From Arsenophonus sp052174475 (GTDB taxonomy: Bacteria > Pseudomonadota > Gammaproteobacteria > Enterobacterales > Enterobacteriaceae): DNA of 64,000 nt. The stretch spans positions 5,340 through 69,339 of the forward strand of contig JBQMRO010000009.1 in the NCBI GenBank assembly GCA_052174475.1, written 5' to 3'. Under the pieces are notes generated by a model. It saw nothing but the letters and a program-made list of their open reading frames with translations, was not told where the DNA came from and searched no databases. The stretch's first letter is position 1, and the number at the start of each line of letters is the position of its first letter. Position numbers and translations under genes: made by a program. Shown here piece after piece: positions 42,890 to 52,904 of this stretch.

Positions 42890-43440
42890 GGTATCTTACC
42901 AGAGAAGTAGAAATTGTCATTCTGGCCTATCGTTAGTTAGGTTTATTAGAACAGCCATCTTTGTATTTGTTTCAGATGGTAAAGAAGATAGGGGATTATT
43001 CCTGGTTCTTTATAAGAGATGAATTTATTAGAAACTATACTATCCAGAGATTCCTCTCTCAATCTAATTGTATCTAACGTCATTAGATTAACTTTAGACA
43101 TTTTCTTAAAACCTCAGGATAATCGTGACTATAGGTGGATAAAATACTTTCGTGTAGAAAATGGGAACTGGAATCTGAACACGTTGCTGCATGGCCTCTT
43201 TTTTAGAAATCATAAAAAAATTTAGTCGGTCTCTCCTGTCATCATTAATTTCGAAAAAGAGATCATAAAGTACTTCGAATAAATAGGTAGTACATAATAC
43301 CTGAAGTTGCGTATTATTTTCTGATTTGCCAGAATTACGTTTCTATAAGATTTATTTCGAGCCATATCTATATAAATTTTTAAAATTAATATCTTATAGA
43401 GAGTAAAGAAATACTCAGCTAATGTGAACATCCACATAGC
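42890..43440 (-). mobile_element. IS91-element fragment: small upstream gene only
   Basis: The minus-strand frame MARNKSYRNVILANQKIIRN (start near 43365), followed by frameshifts, matches the relic MAQKKSSRKRNLDKSEREKR upstream of the IS91 transposase at 45171. The transposase itself is absent. It lies between an IS256 relic and an IS1595 fragment. Confidence 0.65.
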
Positions 43441-43464
43441 AGCTTAGTTTCTGTTTCCTAGATT

Positions 43465-43870
43465 ACACTTTATAAGGTTCTGCTACATTCAAAGTTTAAT
43501 GTAGAATGTTTTAGAAGTTTTCATGAGCCGATCATTGATAAGAGTTAATCTTTTACTTAGATGGAGCTAAATAATACGGAACCTTTCCTAACAAACATAA
43601 AAGTAATCACCATAGCCCAATAAGGTTATGGTAAATCAAGATTTATCGGTAAGTAATTTTACATTTAAAATATAAAAAATTATATCAGCCGATTAATGGG
43701 ATAGCTGAGTAGCTTCCATTGTGCAGGATTGTTTTATTTACTGAATTATCTTGAGTAGAGAACATTGTTTTAAATCACAATGATTAAAATACACTCGTAT
43801 CTAAAAATTACTCTGCGAGTAAGGTAACAACCTTTACTAAAATATCCGATTTAGAGAAAAACAAGCGCAT
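43465..43870 (+). mobile_element. IS1595-family fragment (3' half)
   Basis: Collinear with 19340-19690 of the full IS1595 relic: IIDKSXSFTXMELNNTEPF near 43530 replaces the catalytic segment ILCSDGGKAYKTF, and YISRLMG near 43690 equals AYHSRLKGW. Heavily mutated. Confidence 0.65.
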
Positions 43871-44309
43871 TATATAATACATTAGTTTTAACCCCCACCC
43901 CAGTCATAGGTATAAACCTGACATAACCGTCCTGTCTTTATTTGTTATATCTACGTTAAGATATGTTTAATAACGTGGTAATGGAAATACGTAATTTAAA
44001 ATGAGTAATACAATGTTTATTACTGGAATCGATTAAAAGAAAGTAAAAAATGTTAAGTTTAGGCTTGTTAGCAATTTGAAAATATTGCTATTATTTATTG
44101 CTATTAAAAGCACAGAATAGCAATTATTTTATTCTGAATAATTCAAAAAGAATCAAGTTAGTATGAAACTTACATTCATGTAATATGAAAACTAGTAATT
44201 AATTTTAGGTTCAGTTATAATCATATAATCATATAATAATTAATTATTATATGATTATATGATTATTTATCAGCGGATCTTTCGCTTTATAGTTAGTTAT
44301 GTTAATTTC
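43871..44309. other. Unassigned DNA with a 50-bp palindrome
   Basis: No gene could be recognised in these 440 bp between IS1595 and IS256 relics. The main structure is the palindrome at 44217-44266. Confidence 0.5.
44217..44266. repeat. Perfect 50-bp palindrome, no spacer
   Basis: Two exactly complementary 25-base arms (44217-44241 and 44242-44266) meet at AATT-AATT with no loop. Each arm itself contains ATAATCAT and ATAATCAT-like repeats. The flanking bases (44216 T, 44267 T) do not pair, so 25 bp is the full arm. Composition is almost pure AT. Confidence 0.98.
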
Positions 44310-45080
44310 TGGTGTATTCGTTTCAGATGGTTCTGGCGTATCCTGCTAATTAATTTCATAAATTATTCTAATAATAGAAAGATTATATTCTATGAAAAGT
44401 TTAGTCTATAGCTATTCAAGAAACTAGCTATTACTTTAATCCTTTGCATGAACGCATCCGTAAGGCTGCTAGGCAGTTTGATAATCATCGCTGTTGAAAC
44501 GAATCTAAATTCGAAACCATACTGCTATAACCTGCCAAGCCGCCTTATCAGCGAGGTCTCATGCCGTCATCCATAACAGTTATGAGCTATAAAAGCGAAC
44601 CTAGAAGACTAACCATTGACTATATTGAGATTAAAGTGTCTAAGGATATTAGAGGGAAATTATAGCGGCAATGGAATATGCTTAAAGAGTTTGTTGCTAT
44701 CATTTTATCTGAAGTATGAAAAAATGACGAAGAGATGCTCTACCCTGCTATGTATATGCGAGACATTGTCTATTGATGATTTTTCATGAAATCATAATGC
44801 CGCTCTTCTCGATAAAAGCACACGCTCTCTCTGCAGAGAGCAGAGGCAGACTAAAACAGAAATGACTTAAAGAACGCAGGAAAGTTGGTGTTTTGCGTGA
44901 TTTAATCGATACTCTTAACGTTTATTTTAGTACGATGACATATACCGTCCTGTCAGTGACGGTGATCGCCTTTACCTGCTGCTCATTATCGGTGTCACTG
45001 CGCATTGGTGTAATTATCTCAATTGCGCTCGAATGATTCTTATTAGGAGTCAGAATCTAATGTAGCACACTATAGTATGA
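44310..45080 (+). mobile_element. IS256-family element, 5' part, interrupted by IS91
   Basis: Starts like the other plus copies (TTCAGATGGTTCTGGCGTAT) and reads through the DDIYRPVSDGDRL segment (44930-44975) to a remnant of HGHKEFVAVEDGYRES near 45000-45065. There it stops and IS91 sequence follows. The continuation is at 47060-47565, so this is one element split by an insertion. Confidence 0.8.
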
Positions 45081-45170
45081 TCGTAGTAGCTATGCCGATA
45101 CACGGATGTTCATGATCTAAGTGCTGTTTTATACTCTGCGATATGTTAATTATTAGGAATTTAGTCAGAG

Positions 45171-45681
45171 ATGGCTCAGAAGAAATCTTCTAGAAAGCGT
45201 AATTTGGATAAATCAGAAAGAGAAAAGAGGCGACTTCAACTGTTATATTGTCTTTTTACTTAAAGCATCTTATGATCTTCCTTCAGAAATTAATGATAAC
45301 AGATTAGTTGAATTTTATTGAACTTCAAAAGACGCTATATAGCAATTGCCGACTCCGGTCATTAATTTTTTCGATACGCAAGTGTATTATTATTCTCTAA
45401 TTATGATTATCCAAGATTTTTGAAAACGATCAGGACAAGGCGATGGATCCTGGATACAGCTTGCATTGAGTAGTAAGGAATGGGAAATATAATTGCCGAT
45501 GAATCCATCACCTATAGGAAATTATAGAATAATCTACGTCTACTTAGATCCTAAAATAAACACAAAGATAACTGAGTCGTTAGACTTAACGAATGCGGAG
45601 AGGATGATGATTTTTATTTCTACGTCAAGATACCTAGAGAGTAATTTATTAAAAGATTATATAGTCTATCAGACTAATTAA
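45171..45681 (+). pseudogene. Small gene upstream of IS91 transposase, broken
   Basis: ATG 45171 opens MAQKKSSRKRNLDKSEREKR then RLQLLYCLF; after a frameshift SYDLPSEINDNRLVEFY, and from 45493 MNPSPIGNYRIIYVYLDPKI continuing to a stop at 45681. The same N-terminal pattern (MA-x-K-S-x-R, then a Lys/Arg-rich stretch, then YDLP) occurs in the copies at 7740, 31890 and 43365, always upstream of or beside IS91 transposase relics, so it belongs to the element. I do not recognise its family; an accessory protein of the transposon is a guess. Confidence 0.6.
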
Positions 45682-45752
45682 AGTAGTTTTCACCATTAAT
45701 GATGGTTGGAATAAATTTCTTGAAAAATATAGTGAAAGTGTTAACTTATGGA

Positions 45753-45772
45753 TCCGTCTATCTATAGACGGA
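45753..45772. repeat. Perfect 9-bp inverted repeat, 2-base loop
   Basis: TCCGTCTAT-CT-ATAGACGGA, between the small gene and the transposase of the IS91 relic. Confidence 0.85.
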
Positions 45773-47059
45773 CACTTGCCCTGCAATACTTTGTGTAATA
45801 GGGTTTTATCTTGTTATTCTACTACCGTAGCTCTCCTGAATTGATTCCCACCGCTGTTTTGCTAAAGTTATGAATCAAAAGTCTGGAGTTCATGTAGCTT
45901 CAAAGCTACTGAGTACTATTAGCATAACAGCTTCATATTTTACCATCTGTAATTAGCAACACAGTACCTTTACTATTCCTTATCTTCTCTAGCCTTTTTT
46001 AATAATAACTATCCGCTCTTAACGTTTTGTTTTGTGCCCAACCTGTGCACTTATGCTGCACTGGGTATATGTATAAATAGTATATTTAAATTGTTATCTT
46101 CTATGCTTCGTATGTTTATCTAAAAAACTCAATTAACATCTGCATGTTCATGTCTTCATTACTTATAGCGGTCTAGATATTAAACATATTGTATGATGTG
46201 ATCTATTTTTAAAAAAGAGCAGTCTAAGGGGAATTCATCATGATGCTTTGTCATCATGTTGATGCGTTACAGAGATAAATTGATAAATTTCAGTATCTTC
46301 TTAATTTTGTAGCATATTATCTGCGTCAGAAAGCAGTAGCACCGTAATCCTGAGTTGCAGTATAGATGTTACTGTAAAGTATACTTCAATAAAAAGATGA
46401 AAGAGGTCGCGGCATACTCTAAAATTATCTTGATTGCTACCTTAATTTGGTATTCGCAGTAAAACTACAGCATTAACTGATGAGGGGGAAGGGTTGTATA
46501 TGATAATATAATCAACGGACTAAATAGTACTGACAACATGATCATCCTGATACAAGAAAGATAATCTAGTGCTATATTAGTTATGTTTAGATTAAGTGTA
46601 TTCTAAGATGATGCGTTATTATGGGTTCTTGTCGAATTCTTAACGAGACATATTATTACCAAAGGTGTATAAGGTATTAGAAATGATTTATAAAAACTGG
46701 AAAATTAACGGTGTTCGCCGTTCTGATAAAAGAATTTTGCACACAGATCCGTATAAATATATTTTGTTTAGCGGCGATATGGTGCTTTTTTATCAACGTC
46801 AGTTTGACTAGCAGTAGATACCAGAATTCTTGTTAGAGAGAATTTATAAAATAAAAAACGAGAGTTATTAAGGCAAAACACTAGAATTTACGTTTCTAAA
46901 ATTAGTATATTAAGTTAAAGAATACACACTCCGAAAAATTTTAACTTATAAAAACCAAGTAAACTACTTTTCTATCTGTTTTTAACAGAAATAAATGGCG
47001 TTCTTTTTAACTTAAAGAGAGATTCAATTTCATAACCATGAATTAGACCAAATTCTTCT

Positions 47060-47565
47060 CAATGGGTTGGTGATCGCGTTGCTTAACTGCATCTGCTAGG
47101 CTTGCTACGGGAACATGGTGATTAATTTTTAAATATAATGGGAAATATTATTTCCGGACACGCAGTACTAATGCTGTTTGGTATACAAAATAGCTCATTG
47201 TGCCACCTTTACTCCACAAAGGTATGCAGCACTAAAAATTAAGATCAGATGAAGAAGATTTATTTAATAGGAGAGCTTAATATTGCTAATAAAGCTTATA
47301 ATATTTTCTTATATAAGTGGTTTCAGCGAACATCCTGAAACGATTAAGAAGCTGTAGAAAAAACGAGAAGAACTGTTGGTATTTTATACCTTCCTGTCAG
47401 CGCATTAATTTCAGTAAGAACGGCAAAATCCTATTGAATTGAATAAGGGAAAAGGAAGGGTTTAACCTGCTAACTATGTTGTTAAACATCTTCTAATTTT
47501 AGAATGGAGAGCTAATGTTTTGATGCATCAAAGCAAAGAATAATCATAATATAATAAATTGCTAA
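47060..47565 (+). mobile_element. IS256-family element, 3' part (continuation of 44310-45080)
   Basis: Resumes near the segment after GYRES (GGCTTGCTACGGGAACATGG, compare 17815-17830) and runs through HPETIKKL (47330) and REELLVFY (47370) to an end like the other copies. With the 5' part it makes one full-length element split by IS91, with about 60 bp lost at the junction. Confidence 0.75.
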
Positions 47566-47837
47566 TAATTCAAATTTATGATTACTATATTAAATAGTAT
47601 CTGTTATATATAATCATGATTATAATTTTAATTTTATTTAAGGTGTTGCTATAAGCGATTAAATTTTAAGGAAGATTCCTTAATTTGTATATGTTAAGGT
47701 GGAAGAAGTTCTTTTTAATTGAATTATTATAATTGTAGCAGATAAAGTGCATTATATTAAGATTTATTACCCTAAGTTCATGGTTGTTATAAAACAAGTT
47801 AGAAAGATGAAAGATTTTTATCTTACATGAAAAAATA

Positions 47838-48413
47838 TTAATTAAGATAGGTAAATACAGTAGTTACGCGTTTAACGCCATCTGTCTCACTGGCAATTTT
47901 TGCTGCAACAGTTCCTTCTTGTTGAGTTAAAATCCCAAGTAAAAACACCTCCCCTTTTTCGGTAATAACTTTGATAGTTGATGATTTAACCGAATTACTA
48001 GTAAGAATTTGCGATTTTATTTTGGTAGTTATCCAAATATCTTTAGAAGTCATACCAAGATCAACTGGCGTAGCTTGACGGATTTCATTATAAACAGCTT
48101 CAACACCTTCTACTTTAATTGCTATTTGTTTTGCTTTTTCAGCTAATACAAGATCGGGCGCTTGGCCGGTAAGTAGTATTTTACCTTCATAAGCTGTGGT
48201 AATAACACGTGCATTACAGGTAATTTCTTGATCTTTATTGATAGCAGCACTAACGCGAGCTTCTAATGTTCCATCATCGACTTGACGACCTATACTTCTT
48301 GGATCTATTGCACTTTTTGTAGCTACCGCTGCTGACCCTATTACAACAGCACTAATACATCCTTGTAATAAAATTACAGTACATATTATGGTAATTAAAG
48401 GAAGTAGTCTCAT
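47838..48413 (-). CDS. dolP: Outer-membrane lipoprotein DolP (YraP), two BON domains
   Basis: Envelope-integrity lipoprotein that in E. coli binds anionic lipid at the division site and supports BamA. The 191-residue precursor equals the family length. The signal peptide ends in lipobox LLQGC with Cys19 as the lipidated residue. BON domain 1 is about 47-113 (EARVSAAINKDQEI ... VEGVEAVYNEI) and BON domain 2 about 125-191 (DIWITTKIKSQIL ... TDGVKRVTTVF). The start is ATG 48413; the Shine-Dalgarno is poor. In E. coli it directly follows diaA on the same strand; here an IS110 relic of about 1.1 kb separates them, so it now needs its own promoter or read-through. Confidence 0.95.
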   Translation of the reverse strand: MRLLPLITIICTVILLQGCISAVVIGSAAVATKSAIDPRSIGRQVDDGTLEARVSAAINKDQEITCNARVITTAYEGKILLTGQAPDLVLAEKAKQIAIKVEGVEAVYNEIRQATPVDLGMTSKDIWITTKIKSQILTSNSVKSSTIKVITEKGEVFLLGILTQQEGTVAAKIASETDGVKRVTTVFTYLN

Positions 48414-48699
48414 TATTATATACGCTATATAAACGCATCTCTGTTTAGAGGATATACTAAATTTAGATATTAATGGAAGTTTAAGTTCTATATACAGCTT
48501 TATTGCAGCCGTTGAAGTTGACCTCTATATAAGTCGCTGACTCATACCTTTCTTTTCTTAACGAGTTTTAAGTTAAAGAAACAATCTAGATCTAGTAAGT
48601 GTTCTATATCTTTTTTTATTGTTATCATAACTACGATTGCCTATGTAACTTTTTAGCACTCATCCTTAATCTTTAAAAGAGTTAATATTTATTAACGCA
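48414..48699. other. dolP upstream DNA, no gene seen
   Basis: About 290 bp between dolP and the IS110 relic, no coding signal. It must hold the dolP promoter if dolP is not read through; I could not pick a convincing -35/-10 pair. Confidence 0.45.
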
Positions 48700-49770
48700 T
48701 TTTATTAAAAACTGTTTTATACTGATCTATTTTTGTTAGCTTCGATTATTGGCCATAAAAGAAGCTACACCGTATTATGCTAGCTTATTAGCTATTTTGA
48801 TCACCACTACGCTAGACGGCTGCCTTTTTTATAGGCATCACCTAAGAGGACAGTTTTTTTGGAAAGTAGTGTAGTGAAATTTCCCATATATCATGGATAA
48901 ATAATATTCATATATAGATATCACCACGTTTACTAACACTCAGTAGTTCGTAGCTTCTCTGTCAGTACTAATTTATTTTAGCACTAGGTCCGATATAGGG
49001 AAAGAACTCTTTCTCTGCCTATAACGGCATTATCATTCCATATTATTATAACTTCGGTAGTGATGATAAGCGACCCAATATCAGGGATTTGCATAATTTA
49101 TTTGCACATCCGCCCCCCTCATTCTATTTTTTCCAGCCAGTTAAGTCACTGGCTCTTCTATTCAATTATTTGAGTATCAAGGTCAACTAGTTATTGATAT
49201 TGCTCTTTAATTTAGTAAATCAGGAATGAAGGCAAGTTTTCTTTAAGCGTTCAAGCACTTCTTTCATATTATTGGTTAATAACCCATTCCTTGCTGTACC
49301 GTTTTTCTAAACTCTAATAATAATCTATGTATAAACCCGTTGATCTGAGCCGTACGAAGATTTATAAGTTGATGTAGCGAATCTTTATATAGAGATAAGA
49401 TGGCCTGTTCTCTTCGTTTTTAACGGAAAACTTCTTTACTTGATTGTTGAATCTTCATTCAGATAGAGCGTGAGAATCCACAATCTTATTTGTCGCCTGT
49501 CACTAACATTTTAATGAATTTATCTTGAAGTAATCGAACTTTATACTCTAGTTTTTTAGTTCAGAAGCCTTTCTCTGAGAGATGGAATCTCCCTCATAGA
49601 CTTCTATGAAAATAAAAGAAGGTTTTTAATTACTGAAATATTTTAAATAAAGCAACTTGTTTAAGTTGTTTATCGATAATTTTACTGTCTATTTTTAATA
49701 GAATGGATATGTATTGAATATTTTGCAATATCAATGCCAACAGGGATATATTTTATATCGTAGATCATTC
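48700..49770 (-). mobile_element. IS110-family element, decayed, between diaA and dolP
   Basis: Minus-strand transposase relic: YPVGIDIAKYSIHIHS near 49680-49735 (family TVGVDIAKDVFQVH, first catalytic Asp of the DEDD domain), HALSEXRFNNQVKKFSVKNE near 49430-49480 (family DAHAIYLAVQQPGVKAVSVKTEEQQ), LSLYKDSLHQLINLRTAQIN and GFIHRLLLEF near 49325-49405 (family LSLYRFRSLLVNFRTAQINGLRGLLLEFG), IPDIGSLIITTEV near 49050-49090 (family IPGVGLLTATAAV) and LSVSKRGDIYI near 48910-48945 (family LGISKRGDTYLRTLLIHG, Ser domain). Every frame is broken. Single copy of this family. Confidence 0.88.
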
Positions 49771-49896
49771 AGTTATTAAGAAGCTTTACGCATCCCATAT
49801 TGGGAATATGATATCAGAAGTTTACGGGGATTCATGCTTTATCTAGTTATCACTTCCACGTGCTTAAATAGTTATAATGCGTTCATTATATTCTTC

Positions 49897-50487
49897 TTAG
49901 TCATCTTGATACGGAAAAAGTATATTATCGATTAGGTCAGATAAACAATTAACTGTTAATAGGTGAACTTCTTGAATTCTGATACTTCTTTGCGAAGGTA
50001 TTCGAATTTCTACGTCTTGCGTGCCTAATAAGCCGGCTAATTCTCCGCCATTATAACCAGTTAAGGCTACAATCGTCATATCCCGTGTAAGTGAAGCTTC
50101 AATCGCTTTTATCATAATGTGACTATCGCCTTTGGTGGCAATTGCAAGGAGTACGTCACCAGATTGCCCTAATGCACGAATTTGTTTTGCATACACTTCT
50201 TCGGGTTTTTGGCTATTAGCTATTGAGGTTATAATCGCATTATCTGTATTGAGAGATAATGCAGGGAGACTTGGACGTTCAGCTTCAAATTGATTAATCA
50301 TGCTGCTCGCAAAGCGTTGTGCGATAACTGCCGAGCCGCCAGTGCCACAACATAATATTTTATTACCATTTAGTAATGCGTGAACAATCATCATCGCTGC
50401 ACGAGAAATAGCATCAGGTAATACTTCAGCAGCAGCAATTTGTGTTTGAATACTTTCGGTAAAACAAGCTTTGATTTTTTCCAACAC
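49897..50487 (-). CDS. diaA: DnaA initiator-associating protein DiaA
   Basis: SIS-domain protein that binds DnaA and helps it assemble at oriC so that replication starts on time. The 196 residues match E. coli DiaA (196) end to end: N-terminus LEKIKACFTESIQTQIAAAE, a sugar-isomerase fold with GNKILCCGTGGSA near 41-53 and ALTGYNGGELA near 144-154, and C-terminus DLIDNILFPYQDD. It opens with GTG 50485-50487 with TAGGT upstream; no nearby ATG fits. Upstream genes of E. coli (yraN, lpoA) are absent, replaced by an IS256 relic. Keeping DiaA shows that initiation through DnaA is still regulated (inference). Confidence 0.95.
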   Translation of the reverse strand: MLEKIKACFTESIQTQIAAAEVLPDAISRAAMMIVHALLNGNKILCCGTGGSAVIAQRFASSMINQFEAERPSLPALSLNTDNAIITSIANSQKPEEVYAKQIRALGQSGDVLLAIATKGDSHIMIKAIEASLTRDMTIVALTGYNGGELAGLLGTQDVEIRIPSQRSIRIQEVHLLTVNCLSDLIDNILFPYQDD

Positions 50488-50599
50488 GTTAAGACCTACT
50501 TACATATAATTAATGGATGGTATCATAGTCATTAAATTAATTTGGTAACAACTTAAATTTATTGCCGGTAATAATATAAATATTAAAGGTTTATTAAAA

Positions 50600-51930
50600 A
50601 ATCTAGTCTATAGTGATCAGGATCCACTTTGATACTTTGTCAATCTGTTCTTTGTCCTTAAATTGGATGTTGTTTATTATCATAGTTATCAAGTAACTTC
50701 CCTTACCTCGTTTCCGTTTTTTAAACAGACGGAAGCAGCTTAAATAGGATAAAGGGTTTTTTTGAACTGCAAGCTTTACGAGTCAACTTGATAACCTCAC
50801 TGTCAAAAAAAATCCAATTAAATTGGATTCATCGTTCTTATTGATATCCAGTGCACTGACGGGAATTCATAGAATGCTCAGCTATTCTTCTCGATCTTTC
50901 TGCAGCTTCTTCATCGCTGCAGGATATTCGCTAAAACCTTTATCAAGAAAAACATCAAGAGCTTTATTAGTGGCATCGCAGCTTTTTGCTAGCCAGAGTT
51001 ATCTCCAGAAAGCTCAAACTTTAACTTTCGGTTAGATGCCTTTTGGGAATGAAGTCAGCACATCAGCTGTTTTGTATAACACAACAGCATTTATGCTGCG
51101 TTCTCGAGAATATCTTTTCTATTACACTTCAAAATTAATGCTACCATCTCTAAATAGCAAGCCTGAAAGACGGTTAAGTCATACGCTAACAGCCCATTGA
51201 AAAGTTTGATCTAACTTGTTTTGACTCTTGATAAGAATCTTCTACCGCAATGAGCTTTTTTACCATCTATGCAGTGTCGTCAATAATGAGCATCAAGCCA
51301 TCCAGATCAGCTTGCCTGACAGAACAGTATATATCATCAGAACAGAAATAAACGTAGCATGTATCCAATTAAATCATGCAGGCACATTACCTGTGCTCTT
51401 CAAGTTATTGTTGTTTCAGTCTGCTGATTCTACTAGCAGAAAGAGCAAGATTTAACTAAAATCACAGATGGATGTGTCTTACAAGTAATAGCATAAGAGC
51501 AACTCTTCGTTATTTCGCACGTTTCATATAGGGCAAAGTAATAATGAGCTATTAAAGCATATTCTGTTGCCGCTATGGTCCTTCGATCTTCGGCACTTTA
51601 ATCTCAATATCATTAATACCAGTCTATATGACGGTTCGTTATGGAAAATAATTACTATTGACGAGTCGAAATAACGCTCGTCGATAAATCGGCGAGCGTT
51701 ATCTTGCTATCGCCATGGATTTGAGCTTTGCCTCAACATCGGTGCTATTGCTACTTATTACCATTATAGATGAGTTCATGCAATGGATCATGTAATATCT
51801 AGTTTTGCGTCTATCTTGTAGGGTAGATTTTTTTATGATATATCATCTCTCTGTGATTGAAATCATCCATAAAATTAATCATCATGATACGTAATCATCT
51901 TTGAAACTCCATATAGCAGAAATAGTATAA
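50600..51930 (-). mobile_element. IS256-family element, decayed, near full length
   Basis: Minus strand. The RTTNPIES-coding region is near 50810-50840 (AATCCAATTAAATTGGATTC) and the 5' end near 51930. It contains a long imperfect palindrome at 51671-51702 not present in the other copies. Open frames 50823-51035 and 51228-51455 are antisense shadows. Confidence 0.85.
51671..51702. repeat. 15-bp inverted repeat with one mismatch, 2-base loop
   Basis: ATAACGCTCGTCGAT-AA-ATCGGCGAGCGTTAT. All positions pair except one T opposite G. The equivalent region of the other IS256 relics (20900-20950, 23900-23940) has no such structure, so it arose in this copy. Confidence 0.93.
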
Positions 51931-52036
51931 CTTAATAAGTTTATTACAACAATTTTAATTGGTTGCTAAAATATTAGCAGCTCAATAAATGATTGGATAC
52001 CACTAATTAGTAACAAATAAATGAATAAAGTCAATG

Positions 52037-52663
52037 TTATTTGATGTTTTTTAAAAAACGTTTTTCTGCTTCATCCCAGTTAATAACTGACCAAAAGGCT
52101 TTGATATATTCATGGCGACGATTTTCATATTTAAGATAATAAGCATGTTCCCAGATATCAAGCCCTAAAATAGGGTAACCAGAAACACCAGAAATAGCCT
52201 TACCCATTAGCGGGTTATCTTGATTAGCTGTCGAAACGACCGCTAGTTTCCCGTTCAATCTCAATACTAACCATGCCCAACCAGAACCAAAATGAGTTGT
52301 TGCTGTTTTTTCAAAGATTTCTTTAAAATCTTTAACACTACCAAAATCCCCTTCAATCGCAGATTTCAATTCACCCTTTAGTTCAGTACCTAATTTCAAA
52401 CCATCCCAAAACATGCTATGATTAGCATGCCCTCCTGCATTATTGCGTAAAAAAGTAGTCTTATCGGAAGGTATTTTTTCTAAATTTTGAATTAAATTGT
52501 TAATATTAAGCTTAGCAAGCTCAGGAAAATCTTTCAACGCATTATTGGTATTGTTGATATATGTTTGGTGATGCTTGGTATGATGAATCCTCATTGTCCT
52601 TTCATCAAAATATGGCTCTAGTGCCCAATATTCATAAGGTAAGGAAGGCAATGTATAGCTCAT
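52037..52663 (-). CDS. sodA: Superoxide dismutase (Mn)
   Basis: Converts superoxide to hydrogen peroxide and oxygen in the cytoplasm. The 208-residue protein is full length (206 in E. coli) and closest to SodA, not SodB. Metal ligands are His27 (RIHHTKHH), His82 (GGHANHSMFW), Asp169 and His173 (LDIWEHAYY), with the outer-sphere Gln in TANQDNP as in Mn enzymes. AGGAG lies 10 bases before the ATG. It stands alone between IS256 relics. No SoxR/S or Fur site could be recognised upstream, so E. coli-type control is not supported by the sequence. The AT-rich 52664-52904 upstream should contain its promoter. Confidence 0.97.
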   Translation of the reverse strand: MSYTLPSLPYEYWALEPYFDERTMRIHHTKHHQTYINNTNNALKDFPELAKLNINNLIQNLEKIPSDKTTFLRNNAGGHANHSMFWDGLKLGTELKGELKSAIEGDFGSVKDFKEIFEKTATTHFGSGWAWLVLRLNGKLAVVSTANQDNPLMGKAISGVSGYPILGLDIWEHAYYLKYENRRHEYIKAFWSVINWDEAEKRFLKNIK

Positions 52664-52904
52664 GTGTATTAACTCCTGTTACTTAAATATGAAATGAATA
52701 TATCAATCAATCCTTATTTGATAAGGATTTCAATAATGTTGAAAACAATTATAAACAATATATTTTAAGGGTTTTATTTCTCTATATAAAAAATATATAT
52801 GTATTAGCTAATTAAATTGAAAAAAACTTTTTTCATAAAATTATCAATAAAAAATTTAAAAGAATAATTAATTAATAGTTAATAGTAAATTTTATATATG
52901 AGGA

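Larger units (their letters stand above)
45085..46990 (+). mobile_element. IS91-family element, decayed, inserted in IS256
   Basis: The most complete IS91 relic. After the small upstream gene (45171-45681) the Y2 transposase runs from about 45760 to 46810: LNXHLHVHVFITYSGLDIKH near 46127-46190 (family QLNWHVHLHVSVTRGGLDxKHG, HUH region), FLKKSSLRG near 46215, and at the end KRILHTDPYKYILFSGDM near 46730-46785 (family FLHTDPYKCILCGNRM). The 3' border (46930-46985) matches the reverse complement of 61915-61975. Many stops. Confidence 0.8.
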
